Counted from the first letter of the stretch, positions 1 to 8,353 are shown. The stretch is 35,751 nucleotides of DNA from Actinomycetota bacterium (GCA_019348255.1 JAHWJU010000005.1:20042-55792); one strand, 5' to 3'. Notes: generated from the letters alone by a model not told the origin. A program made the numbers and translations.

Positions 1-2837
1 TCGTAACGGCGCTGGGCCTTGGTGGCCGCCGCCGGGTCCCCCGAACGCCGGTGGGCCGAGATCAAGAGCCGCCACAGGTCGTCCCGGTAGGCGTCGATGC
101 GCAGGCCCCTGTCGGCTTCCGCTGCCGCCGCCTTGGGCTGGCCGGCGGCCAGCAGCATCGCGGCGCGGGCGTGGGAGGCGTCCGCCGCCTGCAGGCGGCA
201 CCGGTCTCGCTCCGCCAGCACCCACTCGGCGGCGCCCTCGTCGGCGAGAAGCTCCCCCCGGTACAGGTCGAGGGCGCACCCGAGGTGGTTCCCGGCTGCC
301 TCGTCGTCGCCGGCGGAGCGGGCACTGCGGGCGACAGCCAGATGCTCGTCGAAGAGAGCGAGGTCGAGGGTGCCGGGGCCGAGCGCAAGGCGGTACGTGT
401 CGCCTTCGCGAACCACCACCGCAGCCGCGCCCCGCGCCACCCCCGGCTCCAGCAGCTGGCGCAGGGATGAGACTGCCACCTGGAGATTGCGGGTGCCGAC
501 GCGGGCGTCGCCCTCGGCCGGCCACAGGGAGTCGACGAGGTGGTCGCGGTGCACGGGGCGGCCGGCGTGCAGGGCGAGCAGGCGCAGGAGCGACCGCACG
601 CGGGGCTTGATGGACGACAGGTCGACCAGCTCGCCGTCGAGCTGCACCACCGTCGGGCCGAAGCACCACACGGCCAGTCCGTGGGCCCGGGGGGGCCTCC
701 GGGGCCCGCTCCCATCGCGTCTCTCCCCGCCGGTAGCCGGGGCAGCAAAGCACAGACCCAGCTCCGCCAGCCCGCCCCGGGCCCTGGCGGCGGGCTCGCT
801 GCCGGCGCCGTGGTCGACAATGGCCGAGGCCAGCCCTGCCAGCGCCACCGGTCCCGGGACGGCGGCCTGACGGGAGACGGAGGCGGCCCGACCGACCGCG
901 ACCGTCGCGCCGGGGTCACCGGTGCGAACCATGGACAAGCCGGCCCCGGCCCGGGCCCACGCCTCCAGCACCGAGGCGCCCAGCGCCTGGAACCCCTCGG
1001 CCGCCTCGAGCAACTGGTGGCCGACATCTTCGCCCTTGCCCAGCCGACCCAGCCCCACCAGCAGCTGAGCCAGCGGTCGACCCCACTCGTCGTCCTTTCC
1101 CAACGCCGCACCCGCGGCCTGGTGGGCCGAGCCTGCTTCCGCCGCCACGACGGCCTTCACGAGCGCCGCCAGCCAGGGCACATCCGCACGCTCCGCCGCC
1201 TCCATCAGTGCCGGCCCGTCGGCCCCGGCCGGACGCCCCGCCAGGAGGCGGGCCACCAAAGCGGCGACCCGGGCTCCCAGGGCGAGCACTGCCGTGGCGT
1301 CGGCGCGGCTGGCGACCGCCTCCAGGCGCGTGGCTGCCGTCTCCACGTGTCCGGCGAGAAGGATGGCGACGGCCGAGGCGAGGGCGCCGCCGGCACCGGT
1401 CAGCCGACCTGCCTCCCGCTGGGTCAGCCCGGCGGGGTCGCGCACGACCGCCCGGCGCAGGAAGGACGTCCAGTCTCCCGAGGCCGGCCCCGGCTCCTCG
1501 AACCACGCCGCCACCGTCTGGCGTTCACGGCGGGCCATCGCTGCCGGCTGGCCGTGCCCCGACGCCGCCTCGGCCCGGTCGTAGGACTCGATGGCGGCCC
1601 GCCACCGCCCGAGAGCGACGTTGCGCCGTGCCGAGGCCAGGAGCAGCCAGGGGTCCTGGTCGAGCAGCGCGGCCGGCAGCGCCTCGATCCACTCGCCGGG
1701 CTTGTCGATCACCTGCTCGCCCCGGCCACCGAGCAGGCCGGTGGCCGCATCCCAGTCCCCGGCCCGGCAGTAGGCGCGCAGAGCCTCGGGCAGATGGCCG
1801 TGACCCTCGAGCAGCTGCCCGGCGCGGCGGTAGCGGGCACTGGCCTCCAGCTCGCCCACCGTCTCCAGGAGCACCGCCTCCAGGTGCGACCGCAGGACCT
1901 CGTGATAGCGGTAGTCCCCCTCGTCGTCGAGGGCCGCGGTGAAGATCTGCCGCTGCTCGAGCTCGGCCAGCAGGGCCGAGCTGCTGGTGGCTCCGGTGAC
2001 GGCGTCGCAGAGAGCGGGGTTCAGCCGGCCCAGGACGCAGGTCTGCAGGAGGAAGTCCCGCACGTGGAGCGGCAGCTCGTCGAGGACGTTGCGGGCCAGG
2101 TACTCCCGCACCAGGCGCCACCGCATGCCCAGCTCGTTGAGAACCCGGCGCCGCTCGGCCGGGCCCTTGCCCCTCGTGGCCAGGTGGAACAGCTGCAACG
2201 CGGCCGCCCACCCCTCCGTGCGCCTGGCCAGCTCGGCCTGCTCGTCGGGGGCCAGCGGTTCGCCGTAGAAGTCGTGGAACAGCCGCTCCACCTCCCAGGA
2301 GCGGAAGCGGAGCTCGTCGGGCCCCATCTCGATCACCTGGTTCGACACCCGCAGGCGCGACAGGTTGAACCCCGGCGCCCGGCGGGTTCCCGCCACCATG
2401 GCGATGCCCGGCGGCAGGTGCTCCAGGAGGCGCTCCAGGGTGGCTTCGGCCTCGGTGCCCCACACGGCGTGCAGGTCGTCGACCGCTATCAGCCCCCGGT
2501 CGCCCTCCCAGCAGTCGAGCGCCTGGATGACGTCGTCCACATCGGTCCAGCCGCCGGCGAGGCCGAAGCCGGCGACGAGGCCACGCTCGAGGTGGGCTAC
2601 GGCGGCGGCGGCCGATGCGTCCGCCGGCTCCGCTCGGTACCAGGCCACCGGATGACCGGCGCCGGCCGCGAACTGGGCCAGGAGGGTGGTCTTGCCCGAC
2701 CCCGCCGGCGCCACCACGAGAGCCAGCCGGTGTTGCCAGACGGTGTCCAGCAGGTCATGCAAGCGCTCGCGGCGGAAGGCATTGACCCGTGGCGCCCTCA
2801 CCTTCGCGCCCAGAACCGGCTTGCCCGCTGCTCCCAT
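1..2837 (-). CDS. MalT-type ATPase / C-terminal OmpR-like HTH + BTAD (SARP/AfsR-type) transcriptional regulator, partial (C-terminus beyond window start)
   Basis: Reading the minus strand from ATG at 2837 gives one open frame to base 1: MGAAGKPVLGAKVRAPRVNAFRRERLHDLLD...LALVVAPAGSGKTTLLAQFA (Walker A)...LIAVDDLHAV (Walker B-like)...VREYLARNVLDELPLHVRDFLLQTCVL (MalT-like)...VWCFGPTVVQLDGELVDLSSIKPRVRSLLRLLALHAGRPVHRDHLVDSLWP (trans_reg_C)...BTAD TPR-like region. Missing from the ORF track because it has no stop inside the window. Confidence 0.85.
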   Translation of the reverse strand, partial: MGAAGKPVLGAKVRAPRVNAFRRERLHDLLDTVWQHRLALVVAPAGSGKTTLLAQFAAGAGHPVAWYRAEPADASAAAAVAHLERGLVAGFGLAGGWTDVDDVIQALDCWEGDRGLIAVDDLHAVWGTEAEATLERLLEHLPPGIAMVAGTRRAPGFNLSRLRVSNQVIEMGPDELRFRSWEVERLFHDFYGEPLAPDEQAELARRTEGWAAALQLFHLATRGKGPAERRRVLNELGMRWRLVREYLARNVLDELPLHVRDFLLQTCVLGRLNPALCDAVTGATSSSALLAELEQRQIFTAALDDEGDYRYHEVLRSHLEAVLLETVGELEASARYRRAGQLLEGHGHLPEALRAYCRAGDWDAATGLLGGRGEQVIDKPGEWIEALPAALLDQDPWLLLASARRNVALGRWRAAIESYDRAEAASGHGQPAAMARRERQTVAAWFEEPGPASGDWTSFLRRAVVRDPAGLTQREAGRLTGAGGALASAVAILLAGHVETAATRLEAVASRADATAVLALGARVAALVARLLAGRPAGADGPALMEAAERADVPWLAALVKAVVAAEAGSAHQAAGAALGKDDEWGRPLAQLLVGLGRLGKGEDVGHQLLEAAEGFQALGASVLEAWARAGAGLSMVRTGDPGATVAVGRAASVSRQAAVPGPVALAGLASAIVDHGAGSEPAARARGGLAELGLCFAAPATGGERRDGSGPRRPPRAHGLAVWCFGPTVVQLDGELVDLSSIKPRVRSLLRLLALHAGRPVHRDHLVDSLWPAEGDARVGTRNLQVAVSSLRQLLEPGVARGAAAVVVREGDTYRLALGPGTLDLALFDEHLAVARSARSAGDDEAAGNHLGCALDLYRGELLADEGAAEWVLAERDRCRLQAADASHARAAMLLAAGQPKAAAAEADRGLRIDAYRDDLWRLLISAHRRSGDPAAATKAQRRY

Positions 2838-2974
2838 TGACCGCCCGCCGCGTCGCCAAAGAAGATCTTGCCCCAAAGGGTACGCCATGTTGCCCGCCGG
2901 CGCACTGCGCATTCGGGGGACGACCCGGCACGGCAACGGTGCTCGCGCTCCCTCGTCCGGGGTAGCCTCGGCCC

Positions 2975-3124
2975 GTGGGCCGCGGCAGCATCCCTCCCTC
3001 GAGGCGTCGGCCCTGGTGGCAACGGCTCCTGCGGATGGCCACCGTCGGGGTGGGCGTGGTCGCCGTCATTGCCTGGCGCGAGCGCAAGTTTGCCCAGAAC
3101 CAGCAGCGCTACGGCCTGCCTTAG
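2975..3124 (+). CDS. Small basic single-TM hypothetical protein (49 aa)
   Basis: GTG ORF MGRGSIPPSRRRPWWQRLLRMATVGVGVVAVIAWRERKFAQNQQRYGLP; TAGCCT hexamer 6 nt before GTG; sits between the divergent regulator and convergent bcp. Confidence 0.45.
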   Translation: MGRGSIPPSRRRPWWQRLLRMATVGVGVVAVIAWRERKFAQNQQRYGLP

Positions 3125-3155
3125 CTCCCGCGTCCGGTCGTGGGGGTGAGCTCCG

Positions 3156-3626
3156 TCAGCCGGAGCGGCCGAGGGCGTCGAGGAGCAGTGGAGCCGTGTC
3201 CTTGGGTGAGATCTTGTACCGGGCCTCGGCGATCTTGCCGCTGGCGTCGACGAAGAAGGCCGAGCGGATGATCCCCATGTACTTCTTGCCGTACATCGAG
3301 CGCTCCCCCCAGACGTCGTAGGCCTCGGCCACGGAGTGGTCCTCGTCGGCCAGGAGAGGGAAGCCGAGGCCGTACTTCTGGTCGAACTTGGCCTGTTTCG
3401 CCGGCGGGTCGGGGCTGATGCCGACGACCACGGTGCCTCCCAGGTCGGGGGCGATGTCCCGCAAGCCGCAGGCCTGGGCGGTACAGCCTGGAGTGTCGGC
3501 CTTCGGGTAGAAGTAGACCAGGTGTGCGGCCTTGCGCTGCTTCAGCGACTTCGACAGCGAGAAGGGCTCGCCGTTCTGGTCGAGCAGGGTGAAGTCGGGG
3601 GCCTTGTCACCAGCCTTGAGCGACAT
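3156..3626 (-). CDS. bcp: Thioredoxin-dependent thiol peroxidase / peroxiredoxin (BCP-type AhpC/TSA)
   Basis: MSLKAGDKAPDFTLLDQNGEPFSL...VYFYPKADTPGCTAQACGLRD: canonical Prx motif with peroxidatic Cys. Confidence 0.93.
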   Translation of the reverse strand: MSLKAGDKAPDFTLLDQNGEPFSLSKSLKQRKAAHLVYFYPKADTPGCTAQACGLRDIAPDLGGTVVVGISPDPPAKQAKFDQKYGLGFPLLADEDHSVAEAYDVWGERSMYGKKYMGIIRSAFFVDASGKIAEARYKISPKDTAPLLLDALGRSG

Positions 3627-3632
3627 GACCGG

Positions 3633-3638
3633 AACGTA
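3633..3638 (-). promoter_or_regulatory. -10-like TACGTT, leaderless promoter candidate for bcp
   Basis: TACGTT-ccggtc-ATG (bcp start 3626). Confidence 0.5.
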
Positions 3639-3656
3639 GCACCCGCCGCTCGCTTG

Positions 3657-3671
3657 TGCTACAAGTAGCGC
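3657..3671 (+). promoter_or_regulatory. vapBC promoter/operator candidate: TG-N-TACAAG with overlapping inverted repeats
   Basis: CTTGT-GCT-ACAAG (3653-3665) and GCTAC-AA-GTAGC (3658-3669); TACAAG (3660-3665) ends 6 nt before the vapB ATG (3672). Confidence 0.5.
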
Positions 3672-3947
3672 ATGACCCGGGTGGGCGTGCGCGAGTTGCG
3701 GCAGCGTGCCAGTGAACTGCTGCGCCTCGTCGAACAGGGCGAGACGATCGAAGTAACGGATCGCGGGCGGCCGGTAGCCCTCCTCACGCCAGTTCCAGCG
3801 GGCAGCGCGCTCGAGCGCATGCGCGCCGCGGGCGAGATCGAGGCGGCTTCGGGCGACATCAACGACCTTCCACCACCGCTGGTGTTGCCGGCCGGATCCG
3901 AGCTTCCGTCGCAGGTGTTGGCTCGCCTCCGCCGCGACGAGCGCTGA
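3672..3947 (+). CDS. Type II TA antitoxin, Phd/YefM-like VapB
   Basis: MTRVGVRELRQRASELLRLVEQGETIEVTDRGRPVALLTPV is the Phd/YefM N-terminal fold; stop overlaps the toxin start by 1 nt (TGATG). Confidence 0.9.
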   Translation: MTRVGVRELRQRASELLRLVEQGETIEVTDRGRPVALLTPVPAGSALERMRAAGEIEAASGDINDLPPPLVLPAGSELPSQVLARLRRDER

Positions 3948-4339
3948 TGGCCGTCACGTACCTGGATTCTTCGGCGATCGTGAAGCTCGCCGTGGCCGAA
4001 CCGGAGTCGGCGGCCCTCCGCCGCCACCTGCGGCGCAGACGACCACTCGTCTCCAGCGCGCTTGCTCGTGCGGAGGTGCTGCGCGCTCTCCTACCGGCGG
4101 GAACGTCAGCGGTCGCGGTGGGTCGGACTGTCCTGGCCGGCATCGAGCTGGCTCGGATCAACGATCGCGTGCTGACTGATGCCGCAACGCTGGAACCAGC
4201 CGAGCTGCGGACCCTCGATGCGATCCACCTCGCGACGGCGCAGCGCTTGGGCTCGGAGCTCACCCAGCTCGTCACGTACGACGATCGGATGATCGCCGCC
4301 GCCGCTCGGCTCGGCATCCGCACCGCAGCTCCGGCGTAG
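3947..4339 (+). CDS. PIN-domain toxin, VapC-type ribonuclease
   Basis: MAVTYLDSSAIVKLAVAEPES...EVLRALL...LRTLDAIHLATAQRL...LVTYDDRM: PIN acidic residues present; coupled to the upstream antitoxin. Confidence 0.92.
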   Translation: MAVTYLDSSAIVKLAVAEPESAALRRHLRRRRPLVSSALARAEVLRALLPAGTSAVAVGRTVLAGIELARINDRVLTDAATLEPAELRTLDAIHLATAQRLGSELTQLVTYDDRMIAAAARLGIRTAAPA

Positions 4340-4380
4340 GCACCCGGTGAGCGGAACCCGGTGCGATGAAGGGCCGGTGG

Positions 4381-5376
4381 TCAGCGGCTGTCGCGTCGGC
4401 GCCAGAAGAGGAACAGGATCACCAGCAACGCCAGCAGCAGGAGGAGTGCCACCAGCACGGCCACCCGGCCGCCGGTCGTGTCCGTGACGCGGTTGGCCTC
4501 GACCGGTGCAGCCGTGTCGCCAGGCCGATCCGGGAACGTGACGGTGGCGCTGGCTCTTTGTGCCTCCTGACCGGAGCGGAGAGTGACGGTGGCGACCCAC
4601 GGCCCCCGGGGCAACTTGGGATCGAGACGGATCGGGACCTGCCCGCACTGCCCGGGCGCCAGGGTCGGGATGGTCTCGCTCTTGAACGGTCCGGCCGAGA
4701 CGCCGCCGGGACCTTCGCCCAGGGCCAGCTCGCCGGACAGGTCGACGGCCCGGCGGCCGTCGTTGCAGGTGCGGATGTCGATGCCCGGCCGGCCGTCTCG
4801 GTCCAGGGACGGCGTGAACGATTCGAGCTTGAAGCTGGTTGGGGGTTCGTCGCCGCCGCCTACGGCGAGGTAGACGCGAATACCGACCCGGTTGCTCACC
4901 GCGGCCCCGCCGCCCTGAGGTGGCACGCCGGGTAGCTCGGCCCACACGACCCCGTAGTACTCCCCGGCACGGGTGCCCGACGGCACCGCCACCTTCACCT
5001 GGGCCTTCGTCCGGGCCCCGGCCGCCAGGTTGGCGGTGGGCGGCGTGACCGTCATCCACGAGCTCAGGGCGTTCTCACGGCCCCGCTCCTCGGGGATGAA
5101 CGCACCGTCTTGCACCCGGGCGGCGCCGGCGTAGAGGTCGGCCTTGATCGGCCGGCCGGTGCCGTTGGACACCTCGAAGGTGCGGGTGAAGGTGGTGCCG
5201 GGGTGCACGAAGTCGACGATGTAGCTGCGGGCCCTCGGGTCGTCGGATCGGGAGGCCGGTGCCTCGAGCAGGCGGATGCCGAGGCCGGGGTCAGGACGTT
5301 GGGCGGACGCGGCCGTCGCCCCCACCAAGGTGAGGGCGACGGCCAGGACGGAGGGCACGAGGCGCGAGCGGGACAC
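4381..5376 (-). CDS. DUF916-like (WxL-interacting-type) secreted protein with C-terminal TM anchor
   Basis: Signal peptide MSRSRLVPSVLAVALTLVGATAASA; VHPGTTFTRTFEVSNGTGRPIKADLYAGAA...SGTRAGEYYGVVWAELPG resembles DUF916; C-terminal TM and basic tail VAVLVALLLLLALLVILFLFWRRRDSR. Confidence 0.7.
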   Translation of the reverse strand: MSRSRLVPSVLAVALTLVGATAASAQRPDPGLGIRLLEAPASRSDDPRARSYIVDFVHPGTTFTRTFEVSNGTGRPIKADLYAGAARVQDGAFIPEERGRENALSSWMTVTPPTANLAAGARTKAQVKVAVPSGTRAGEYYGVVWAELPGVPPQGGGAAVSNRVGIRVYLAVGGGDEPPTSFKLESFTPSLDRDGRPGIDIRTCNDGRRAVDLSGELALGEGPGGVSAGPFKSETIPTLAPGQCGQVPIRLDPKLPRGPWVATVTLRSGQEAQRASATVTFPDRPGDTAAPVEANRVTDTTGGRVAVLVALLLLLALLVILFLFWRRRDSR

Positions 5377-5393
5377 GCCTCGATTCTTCCTGC

Positions 5394-5936
5394 TCAGAGG
5401 ACGGACTGGGTGATGGTGCCGACGTAGTCGCCGGCGATCACGTTCACGGGGACGACTCCGGTCACGGTGGCCCCATAGGTGTAGGTGCCGCCGCCGGCGC
5501 CGACGAGCGCTGTGGCGACCACGAAGTCGGCACCCATGCTCCCGCCCGCCCCGGCGCCCACACCGGTGAGGCTCCCGTTGGTGGTGGCCACGGTACCGGT
5601 GGCCCAGGCGAAGCCGGCCTTGGGCATGGTGTAGGCAACGGTGCTGGCGGTGGCCGGCTTGACGAAGTCGCTGGAAGAGCCGGTGACGGTCCAGCCGAGG
5701 AGCGAACCGCGGGTGTCGGCGACGGACGTGGTCCCCACGTTGACGGTGACCGTCGAGCCGGGAGCGGCAGAAGCGGAACCCGCGGCCGTGGCCGGGGCGT
5801 CGACGCTCAGGCTGCCCCCCGTGAGGGTGATCGTGGCCGAGGTGGTGTGGTCGCTGGCCGACGCCGGAGCTACGAGAGCCGCACCGGTGATGGCGAGTCC
5901 GCCGAGTGCTGCAGCGATGGTCTTGGTGAGCTTCAT
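5394..5936 (-). CDS. Secreted WxL-domain-like surface protein
   Basis: Signal peptide MKLTKTIAAALGGLAITGAALVAPASA; VADTRGSLLGWTVTGSSSDF and C-terminal PVNVIAGDYVGTITQSVL resemble actinobacterial WxL-like proteins; 17 nt upstream of the DUF916-like gene; SD-like GGAGAAGGGA before ATG. Confidence 0.65.
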   Translation of the reverse strand: MKLTKTIAAALGGLAITGAALVAPASASDHTTSATITLTGGSLSVDAPATAAGSASAAPGSTVTVNVGTTSVADTRGSLLGWTVTGSSSDFVKPATASTVAYTMPKAGFAWATGTVATTNGSLTGVGAGAGGSMGADFVVATALVGAGGGTYTYGATVTGVVPVNVIAGDYVGTITQSVL

Positions 5937-6105
5937 TTCTGTCCCTTCTCCAGGGCCTGTGCCCGTGTTGTTGATCTGTTGTTGCTTTGTGCCTTCCCTT
6001 CGGTCCCCGAAGCTGGCGGGCGCATGGTCCGGGGTCGCTATTTCGGCGGGGAGAATGTGGCTAGTCAGGTGCAGCTATGACAACGGACGGCGGTACCGTG
6101 CCGCC

Positions 6106-7701
6106 GTGAACCCAACGTGGGAGCCGGGCGACCTGGCCATCGGCGCCTTCAGCGACGAGGGGCCGTGGCTGGTCGAGCCCGAAACGCTGACCTGGCGCTC
6201 CGGCCTCGATGGCCTGCGGCTGCGGACGCGGGCCGAGGTACCGACGCTCACCCGCCGGCGCCGGCTACCTCCCGGCGCTCGGGTGGTGCGAACGGCGGCG
6301 GTGCTGGGCCCGGCGCTGGCGGGCTGGTACCTCCGCGACCGGCGGCGGGGCCGCCACGTCTCTCGTGCCGGGCTGTCGCGGCGGCTGCGCGAGGCGTTCG
6401 AGCGCCTCGGGCCCACCTACATCAAGCTGGGCCAGATCCTGTCGTCGGGAGAGGGCATCTTCCCGGACGAGTTGGTCTCGGAGTTCAGGCTGCTGCGGGA
6501 CCGGGTGCCGGCCGAACCCTTCGCCGCCGTGCGCCGGACCGTGGAGGCCGAACTGGGTCGGTCACTGGAAGCCGTCTTCTCCTCCTTCGAGCCGACCCCG
6601 GTGGCCGCCGCCTCCATCGCCCAGGTGCACGCCGCCCGTCTCGTGACCGGCGAGGAGGTGGTGGTGAAGGTCCAGCGCCCGGAGGTCCGCTCCCTGGTCC
6701 GGCGGGACCTCGCGGCGATGAGCTGGATGGCGCCGGTTCTGGTGGGTCGGATCCCGGTCAGCGCGCTCGCCAACCCGCCGGCGCTGGTGGAGCTCTTCGC
6801 GGAGACGATCGTGGAGGAGCTCGACTTCCGCCTGGAGGCCGAGAACATGCTGGACGTGGCCCGGGTGCTGGCCGACACCGGGCAGCGGGCCATGGTCGTG
6901 CCCCGCCCCCACCCCAACCTCGTGACCCGCCGGGTGCTGGTGATGGAGCGCCTCGACGGCTTCTCCTTCGACGACGTGGCCGGCATGCGGGCCGCCGGTA
7001 TCGACACCTCTGCGGTGGTGCGGGCCGGCATGGTGTCGTTCCTCGAGGGCGCCATCCTCTACGGGGTCTTCCACGGCGACCTCCACGGCGGCAACCTCTT
7101 CGTGCGGCCCGACGGCCGCGTGGCGCTGCTCGACTACGGCATCACCGGGCGCCTGGACCAGACCCGCCGCCAAGCCTTCCTCCGCCTGCTCATCGGAGGC
7201 ACGGTCAACGACCTGACGATGCAGCTCGAGGCCATGCGGGACCTGGGCGCCCTGCCGCCGGATGTCGACCTGGGCCGGCTCAGCTCGGACCTGGGCTTCG
7301 ACCGGCCCCCACAGGACCCGACGCAGATGGCGCCCGAGGAGCTCATGCGGGAGATCCGGGACTTCACCAAAGCCCTGCTCGGCTACGGCGCGAGGATGCC
7401 CAAGGAGCTGATGCTGTTCGTGAAGAACATGATCTTCTGCTCGGCGGCCATCTCCACCATGGCGCCGGACGTGGACCTCTTCGGCGAGGTCACCTACATC
7501 GCCACGTACTTCGCGACGCGCCACGGCGACCGCATCGCGAGCGACGTCGGCATCGACCCTCGCACCCAGCAGGTCGACCTGGACGGCCTGCGGGCCTCAC
7601 TCGGTATCGCCGACGACCGTCCCGCCATAACGATGCGCGAGCTGGAGGAGCGCCGTCGCATCATCCGCGAGCGCATGTACGGTCACCGCCGGCGTCGCTG
7701 A
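6106..7701 (+). CDS. ABC1/UbiB (AarF) family atypical kinase
   Basis: GPTYIKLGQILSSGEGIFPDELVSEFRLLRDRVP...AAASIAQVHAARL...VVVKVQRP...GVFHGDLHGGNLFV...LLDYGITGRL: UbiB KxGQ and HGDxHxGN motifs. GTG at 6106 preferred over the ORF-track start at 5641, which would read through the antisense of the WxL-like gene. Confidence 0.92.
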   Translation: MNPTWEPGDLAIGAFSDEGPWLVEPETLTWRSGLDGLRLRTRAEVPTLTRRRRLPPGARVVRTAAVLGPALAGWYLRDRRRGRHVSRAGLSRRLREAFERLGPTYIKLGQILSSGEGIFPDELVSEFRLLRDRVPAEPFAAVRRTVEAELGRSLEAVFSSFEPTPVAAASIAQVHAARLVTGEEVVVKVQRPEVRSLVRRDLAAMSWMAPVLVGRIPVSALANPPALVELFAETIVEELDFRLEAENMLDVARVLADTGQRAMVVPRPHPNLVTRRVLVMERLDGFSFDDVAGMRAAGIDTSAVVRAGMVSFLEGAILYGVFHGDLHGGNLFVRPDGRVALLDYGITGRLDQTRRQAFLRLLIGGTVNDLTMQLEAMRDLGALPPDVDLGRLSSDLGFDRPPQDPTQMAPEELMREIRDFTKALLGYGARMPKELMLFVKNMIFCSAAISTMAPDVDLFGEVTYIATYFATRHGDRIASDVGIDPRTQQVDLDGLRASLGIADDRPAITMRELEERRRIIRERMYGHRRRR

Positions 7702-7723
7702 GACGGCACTCGTGGCGCCACGT

Positions 7724-8347
7724 TCAGCCTGCAAGCTCGGGCATCTCCAGGGCCCGCCAGCAGTACCAGGCGGCGACGCTGCGGTAGGGCCGGAAGGCAT
7801 CGCCCAGCGGCCCCAGCACCTTGGGTGAGGGGGCCTCGGCCAGTCGGTAGGCGCGGGCGTAGCCGTTGCGGACCCCCAGGTCGTCCACCGGCCAGACGTC
7901 CATGCGGCGCAGCTGGAAGATGAGGAACATCTCGGCTGTCCATCGCCCCACCCCCCGCACCACGACCAGACGCTCGATGAGCTCGTCGTCCGACAGTCGC
8001 CCCACATTGTCGAGCGGTACGGCACCGGAGCCCACCTTGTCGGCCAGGTCCACCACCGAGCGCGCCTTGGCCGCGGAGAGCCCCGAGCGCCGTAGTTCCT
8101 CCACCGCCGTCACCAGCACTGCCTCGGGGGTGACCGTGCCGCCCACCGCCTGCTCGAAGCGGCTGTAGATCGTCGCCGCCGCCTTCCCCGACAGCTGCTG
8201 GAAGCAGATGGCCCGGGCCAGGGCCTCGAAGGGGGTGCGCCTCGACGGCGGGATGCGGGGAGGACCGACGCCCGCCAGCAGACCCGCCATCACCGGGTCC
8301 CGGACCGCCAGTTCGGCGGCGGCTCGGGCATGGGTGATCCGGGCCAC
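7724..8347 (-). CDS. DNA-3-methyladenine glycosylase II-like (HhH-GPD superfamily)
   Basis: PFEALARAICFQQLSGKAAATIYSRF...LVVVRGVGRWTAEMFLIFQLRRMDVWPVDDLGVRNG: HhH-GPD/AlkA signature with catalytic Asp. Confidence 0.9.
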   Translation of the reverse strand: MARITHARAAAELAVRDPVMAGLLAGVGPPRIPPSRRTPFEALARAICFQQLSGKAAATIYSRFEQAVGGTVTPEAVLVTAVEELRRSGLSAAKARSVVDLADKVGSGAVPLDNVGRLSDDELIERLVVVRGVGRWTAEMFLIFQLRRMDVWPVDDLGVRNGYARAYRLAEAPSPKVLGPLGDAFRPYRSVAAWYCWRALEMPELAG

Positions 8348-8353
8348 GGCGGC

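Noticed and set aside
540-2840. 766-aa plus-strand ORF
   Set aside because: Antisense to the well-supported MalT/BTAD regulator frame; composition is typical of shadow ORFs in high-GC DNA.
5937-6060. Cyclic-di-GMP (GEMM) or other known riboswitch upstream of the WxL-like gene
   Set aside because: A GGCACAAAGC fragment is vaguely GEMM-like but the conserved GGCAAACC segment and paired stems could not be assembled.
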